A stretch of 64,000 nucleotides of DNA, from positions 54,391,809 to 54,455,808 of the forward strand of contig NC_089494.1 in assembly GCF_036850765.1 (NCBI RefSeq), written 5' to 3'. Source of the DNA: Saccopteryx bilineata (Eukaryota > Chordata > Mammalia > Chiroptera > Emballonuridae). Shown here piece by piece: positions 58,641 through 64,000 of the stretch; position 1 is the first letter of the stretch, and each line of letters begins with the position of its first letter. The translations under genes and the position numbers were made by a program. The notes below the pieces were generated by a model. That model worked only from the letters and a program-made list of their open reading frames with translations. It was not told the origin of the DNA and did not search any database.

Positions 58641-59515
58641 AGATCCCACATGAAACTATGATAGTGGGTGGCTGAGGTGGAGAAAATATAAAGGTGATTG
58701 AACGTAAAGCTTCATGTGTAATCCATGGGGTGACTAACATTCCTCAGATGATGTCTTCTTTACATAGCATGAGCTTGATTCTTTTTCAGAGCATATTACT
58801 TATAATTAATGCCTCATATTTCAGTTATCAAATTGTAACATATCACAAATACACATAGTAATATTTAAATGTGAGAGGGTTACTCTTTACAATTCAATTT
58901 AGGTTTTGAGTTATTTAAATACTGAAATATATTAACTTCAAAGGTATTTTTAAAAGGAGAAAACAGGTGGGTTTCTTAAACCAGGCCGACTAGAAAAGTT
59001 CCTCATTTGGTTTTCTAATTATAAAGCACAGAAGGAAAGTTTGGTCTGAAGTTTTAATTTACCAGAGCTATGCAGGATTGGTTTCTTTTCTTTTTTCTTT
59101 CTTTTTTTTTTTTTACATGAAATCCAGCATTTGACAGTTGTTAAATATTTTATTTAAGCATGAATTCATTTTGAGTACAACACAATTGTACTTACTAACT
59201 CTTCATGACTCTTTTAGGAATTGGCATACACATAATATTTAACTAGAACAATGAATGATTTAAAAATAGAAATCCACAAATTACTGTAATCCCTTGTCAG
59301 CACATAAGCTTTGACAAAAAGTGAAATAAAGTGGTTGTGTAAAAAGCTTCAACATAAGTTTTTTTTCAAAAACCTTTAATTTTTATTAGCTTTGAATATA
59401 TTTAGCTCTTTAGTGAGATCTCTCTGGAACACACTCAAAATCCAATAATGTATATCAGACCTAGAATAATGGACCTTAACTTTTTCCTTTTGAAATAGTA
59501 ACAAGTTATTATATG
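58641..59515. other. Unassigned AT-rich sequence
   Basis: Nothing recognised; a T-run lies at about 59102-59114. Confidence 0.4.
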
Positions 59516-59517
59516 TA

Positions 59518-59757
59518 CTACTCACAAAAATTAGGGGATATTTCAAAATGAATATGAAGTGATAGAAAAAGAAGCATTTGGATTTTTTTATTAAACAAGA
59601 ATATCAGAAAAGCAAACATCAAGTCAAAGAAAGTTGTTTGGTTATGCAAATGAGATGCAAAACCAGCTTTTATTTCATTGGTGACAATGCACTATACAAA
59701 AGGCTGAAAGTACTGTAGTATCTGCATATTCCTTGGTCCCCTAATTTTTGTGAGCAG
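59518..59757 (+). mobile_element. Mariner/Tc1-like MITE (240 bp)
   Basis: Terminal inverted repeats CTACTCACAAAAATTAGGGG and CCCCTAATTTTTGTGAGCAG are flanked by TA on both sides (59516-59517, 59758-59759), as for the Tc1/mariner superfamily. No transposase. The interior contains ATGCAAAT (octamer) at about 59645-59652. Orientation is arbitrary. Confidence 0.88.
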
Positions 59758-59759
59758 TA

Positions 59760-61225
59760 GTAATGATAATATTGATTCACATTTTAGAATTAATAGATAT
59801 ATACACACAAATATATTTATGGCATTTTGTGTGTGTGTGTGTGTGTGTGTGTCTATCAGTCTAGATCTAGATATATACACTTACACTTATTTACTTATCC
59901 TGGTCTTGTTATATGAAGATGACACTAATAACATTTGATGAAAAGTTGTGAAGAATTATATTAATCTGAAAGCATTCTCTTGCCTAGTTTCTTTTATGAT
60001 GAAGTAACTTAGGTGGTAGAATAAGGATACATGGGGTTTCTGGCTGGAAATAAAGAAAGATAGAGTGTGTCTTGGTGCCTAAACAACATATGTTCAGTTG
60101 AATGAACATGAATTTGTTCTCATTACTTTCACAATATAAATCAACTGTGATGACCATTCAGTAAGTCATTCCTGAAACATTTGATGGTCTACTATGTGTT
60201 AATCCCTGAAAATAAATTAAGTAAAATACAGGATTTTCCCAATATAGATTGGTTTTGCGACTGATCTAGTCACACTTAATGCTTTGTATATTACCTCTTG
60301 AAATGATGTATATTCATACTTGAAATATTTTTATAAGTCAACCTATGCTGTTTCCAAGAATTTTTTAAAAGTTTTAGTAGATTTTAGTTATAAATTATAC
60401 TGATTCTAATGCATTACTCTTATTTACTTTATGAAAAGTATTTCTAAATTGTCTTTTTTAATAACCCAGAGCATATTTTAATATATTTTTGATTATTTGT
60501 ATTTTCTTCTAAGTTTAATGGATTGTTAGTGTATTTTATAGCATTTCTTTTTATCTTAGGGGAAAAGAATATTTGCAATCACTTAAAAGTGCAATATAAA
60601 TGTGAACTCTGTGTGTATGTATATGAGCTGAATTTTAGGAAAATTAGGGGGAAAATGGTAATATTCCAACTATGGGGTTTTGCCTTGATTTATTTACATG
60701 TTTTTCCCTTCAATAATTACAGATTATGTATAAATGTGACCAGACATCAATTCTTGGGCAACTAAAACTATTCAAGCACTACTATTACTTTATACCTTTC
60801 ATAACCTGTAACAGCCAACTACTCAATAATATTTTGTGATGATAGACCTGATCAGATCTCAGTAAATTAGAGGAACCAGATTAAAATATTCACATATTAA
60901 GGAAAATAATTAAAGCACTAACTTAAATTATAGTTTACTTGTTTAGAAAATATTTGAAATACATGAGGACTGCTAATAATGCTAATTAGTTTATAAAACA
61001 CCTTATTTTTTTTTTAAGTTAGTCATGTTGATTTTAAATACCAAAGACTTGGTTCTTTATTTGCATATTCATTAAGAACAGTTTACAAGATTTTTAGGAG
61101 TAAAGTCTCATCACCACTACTTCACTGCTAGCCTCTGGATACTCAATAGTAAGTAAAGTAGAGTAGACCCTCATGGGGCTTTTAGTCTGAGGCTTTATTA
61201 TTCAGCCCTAGAGTTCTTGTTAGAG
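59760..61225. other. Unassigned AT-rich sequence; (GT)n at 59827-59852
   Basis: A 26-bp GT microsatellite; no gene or other repeat recognised. Confidence 0.4.
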
Positions 61226-61227
61226 GT

Positions 61228-61340
61228 ACAGCTGTCTGAGCCTTAATTCAGAAGATCTGGGACATGGACTAGGAAACAGCATTTTAAAGAAATCATTCCA
61301 GGTGATATTGAAGCATATTCTCAAGTTTCATTTTGATGAA
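61228..61340 (+). mobile_element. MER5-like fragment
   Basis: 'CAGAAGATCTGGGACATGGA', 'GGTGATATTGAAGCATATTC' and 'TCTCAAGTTTCA' resemble the 3' part of MER5A. Weak. Confidence 0.4.
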
Positions 61341-61384
61341 TAGTCCTTTTAAATAGATCTTTTTGAAATGTTTCTCATTCTTTT

Positions 61385-61668
61385 ACTTGAAACAATCTAA
61401 TGGCTGTCTGTTAATTTAGAAAACTTGCAAACTCTTAGCAGCTCTTGCCTTCCTCTCTAACATCTTTGGCCAAGCTTTCCCTAGTTGGTAAAGCTATGAC
61501 TTTATTGGCTTGCTCTACTCCCGTAAGCCAGCCACCTAACACTGGGCTCAGGGCCTTTGCCCTTGCTATTTCCTGGCTTAAAATCCAGTTCCACCATATC
61601 TTCTTAACATTCAGGCCTTAACTCAAATACTACCTCCTTGGCAGGTTTTTCCAGACTACCCCTGGGCT
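61385..61668 (+). mobile_element. L2 fragment, sense
   Basis: 'CTGGGCTCAGGGCCTTTGCC', 'CAGGCCTTAACTCAAATACT' and 'ACCTCCTTGGCAGGTTTTTC' follow L2 order. Confidence 0.7.
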
Positions 61669-61814
61669 GGGATTTTCAATTAAATGCTTTGTACAATTGC
61701 CTAAAACAAACCTGGATCATCTGTAATAGAATGGATTTGTAGAACTTATCTAGATGTCATCAATCAGCAGCTCTAGGAGATAATCCCAGGACTCTGTATT
61801 TAAAAAACATGTTC

Positions 61815-62022
61815 TTTAATTGATTGGGGTGACATTGGCTAATAAAGTTATACAGGTTTCAGGTGCACAATTCTACAATACACCACCTGTACACTGCATT
61901 GTCTTGACCTTCTCAAGTCAAGTCTCTCTCCATACCATCTATCTCCCCCTTTAACACTCCTATACCTCCCCTTCACTCCCCTTCCCCTCCTGCAATCCCC
62001 ACAGTGTTGTCTGTGTTTATAA
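61815..62022 (-). mobile_element. L1 3' end fragment
   Basis: 'TTGGGGTGACATTGGCTAAT', 'GGTTTCAGGTGCACAATTCT' and 'CAAGTCAAGTCTCTCTCCAT' form the reversed bat-type L1 terminus. Confidence 0.86.
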
Positions 62023-62029
62023 GTTTATA

Positions 62030-62994
62030 TTTTTAATAAACCACCAAGAAGAGTCTTATTATCAGGCAAGTTTGGAAAACTGCACTATCAGATGTCTTAA
62101 TATTTTCACAGAAGCTATTACTATCAGAAAACAGCTTAGCTGGACAAGAGGAGGAACTTTGAGTTGCTCCATGCTCTTGTTTCAGAACTTGAATATGGTC
62201 TGGTACCTTTCTAGACAAAAAAAAAAAAAGCCAGGTATTAAACCTGTGGCCAAACTCAGAAGAGGCATGGTGGGTGCTACAAACTCGGAGACTAAAGTAA
62301 TCACCTAGGATGATCTGAACATAAAAACTCCTAACTAAAAGTAAGTCATGTTGAATAGTCAAGTGTGAAGCCTGTAGCTTCCGTGATAAATGTCAATGTT
62401 TATCGTAAGTGAGCTTATTATCTTTTTGTTGCACTTAAGATAACACACATTTGAAACGTCAGAGTATTCCGTTTTTCCAGACCCCTCAGTGCACAAGTGC
62501 ACAAGACCACAGAACCCCTCATTGTTATCTTGTTCCCCAATACCATCTCTACACACTGTAAATGTTCATTATTAACTATCTTATAGCCACCAGTGTAAAA
62601 GGAGTACATATCTCTCCATTTCACTTTTTATTCAATCTCAGATTTCCCCACTTAGCTTTCTCCTACCTCCCTAACCTATCACTAGTTAATTCCATCTAAC
62701 CCATAAAGTCTCCTCCTTCGATTCTAATGTGTAATATAAGCTTTGAAACTACCGTTCTTTGTTACTTTCTCAATCCGTTGAGATTTTGCTTCTTGGCAAT
62801 TGTTGTCAGTTTGGCCCAAATAAAGTCTTATAAGACTTTTTCTTAGGCTGGATGTTCTCTTATGGACACCTTGAAGAAATAGCTCAATAACTATTTCTTG
62901 ACTGAATAGATGAAATGCATATCTAGAGAAAGTCCCAGTCTGTTATTTATAAGGGAGTAATTGGAACTATTTTTAGGGTTTAACTATTGTTGTT
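62030..62994. other. Unassigned sequence
   Basis: No gene or repeat recognised. Confidence 0.4.
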
Positions 62995-63011
62995 AAGATG
63001 AAGCTTAATTT

Positions 63012-63399
63012 GGCCCTGGCCGGTTGGCTCAGTGGTAGAGCGTCAGTCTGGCGTGCAAGAGTCCTGGATCAATTCCCAGCAAGGGCACACAGGAGAAGCG
63101 CCCATCTGCTTCTCCATCCCTCCCCCTCTCCTTCTTCTCTGTCTCTCTCTTCCCCTTCCACAGCCAAGGCTCCATTGGAGCAAAGTTGGCCCGGGCACTG
63201 AGGATGGCTCCATGGCCTCTGCCTCAGGTGCTAGAATGGCTCTGGTTGCAACAGAGCAACACCCCAGATGGGCAGAGCATCGCCCCCTGATGGGCATGCC
63301 AGGTGGATCCCGATTGGGCTCATGCAGGAGTCTGCCTGACTGCTTCCCCATTTCCAAATAAAGAAAATCACAAAAAAATTAAAAAAAATTTTTTTTTAA
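63012..63399 (+). mobile_element. Long tRNA-SINE (family A)
   Basis: Head GGCCCTGGCCGGTTGGCTCA, no internal duplication, A/T-rich tail. TSD AAGATGAAGCTTAATTT (62995-63011) and AAGATGAAACTTAATTT (63400-63416), one mismatch. Confidence 0.95.
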
Positions 63400-63416
63400 A
63401 AGATGAAACTTAATTT

Positions 63417-64000
63417 TTAAAGATTAATATGAAGAGATTTCAACTTACTTCCAGTGAGAAAGTATTTTTTTATTTGATACCAACATAGAAATATGAAAAT
63501 TTTTATTTTTCTCTCCATTTCTATGTTGATACTACAAGGACTCTGAGGAAATGCCAGTTTGGATGGTTATTCAAAAGCAAGTGATCACTAACATTTAATT
63601 GAGTGGCATAATCTTTAAGAGAGTTATATTTTCAACCTGAACAGAAGACACAAGAAAACTATAAACATATAATATCTAAGGGTTACTTGACATCTAGTAG
63701 ACAGAACATCCTGTTACATCATCAAAATCTTTTAAACAAATGTCTGTCAGTAGAGATTTCTTTTTCTTTTGCCATTAAATTTAATCATACCAAAGTCTCT
63801 CTAATAGGCAGAAAAGAGGGGGATGAATCCCCTATCCCTTTTCTCTTTAATACATATTTAGTACATCATCAATTCCCTTTGAAAAATTAATTTATAATCT
63901 CCACTATTTCTCTTGGCTGCTCCAAACCATTTTATACACTTAGGGTTGATAGTTAACCAAGAGCTACAAAATAAAGTTGTTCACCTCTTTGTAAAGTCCT
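63417..64000. other. Unassigned AT-rich sequence
   Basis: Nothing recognised. Confidence 0.4.

Noticed and set aside
1..64000. CRISPR array, bacterial operon or prophage
   Set aside because: Spaced similar repeats are dispersed SINEs with poly(A) tails and TSDs. Spliced exons and L1s show a mammalian genome.

Overview
The window looks like nuclear DNA from a mammal, most likely a bat of the horseshoe-bat (Rhinolophus/rhinolophoid) type. The basis is a dense set of tRNA-derived SINEs (a ~380-bp family opening with 'GGCCCTGGCCGGTTGGCTCA' plus shorter Ves-like families), L1 elements with bat-type 3' UTRs, and non-autonomous hAT and mariner-like DNA transposons. The genus is inferred from SINE type and not proven. 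No bacterial features (operons, ribosome binding sites, CRISPR arrays) are present.

The only host gene I can support is the 5' end of ITGA4 (integrin alpha-4, CD49d) on the minus strand. Exon 1 (CDS 8072-8268) holds the signal peptide and the start of the beta-propeller. Intron 1 is 357 bp. Exon 2 is 7593-7714. Both splice donors are GTGAGT. A CpG-rich promoter/5' UTR lies at about 7950-8720. The gene continues leftward, so 1-7592 is intron 2, and I could not find exon 3 in it. Everything right of about 8.8 kb is upstream intergenic DNA with no gene I can recognise.

The intergenic part is a record of transposon history. Old L2 copies lie in both orientations (best at 10.1-11.1, 12.2-13.5, 23.1-24.5 and 55.8-58.6 kb), with MIR, MER5-like, MER33-like and LTR relics. 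Younger L1s and SINEs have inserted into them, many with clear target-site duplications (TSDs).

The most structured region is 36.75-50.3 kb. Two halves of one MLT1-type LTR flank about 13 kb of nested L1s. In this cluster an old L1 with its 5' end is split in ORF1 by a younger full-length L1 (40161-48123). That younger L1 is itself split in ORF1 by another L1 3' end. It also carries a SINE-in-SINE nest and another SINE in its ORF2/3' part. A neighbouring L1 carries a ~745-bp TTC/GAA array in its inter-ORF spacer, with a 343-bp internal duplication.

I found no novel multi-gene system. The best leads are an extra N-glycosylation sequon in ITGA4 exon 2, a series of same-strand poly(G) tracts in ITGA4 intron 2, the TTC/GAA array, the nested L1 cluster, a twin-primed L1, and SINE subfamily and transduction signatures.
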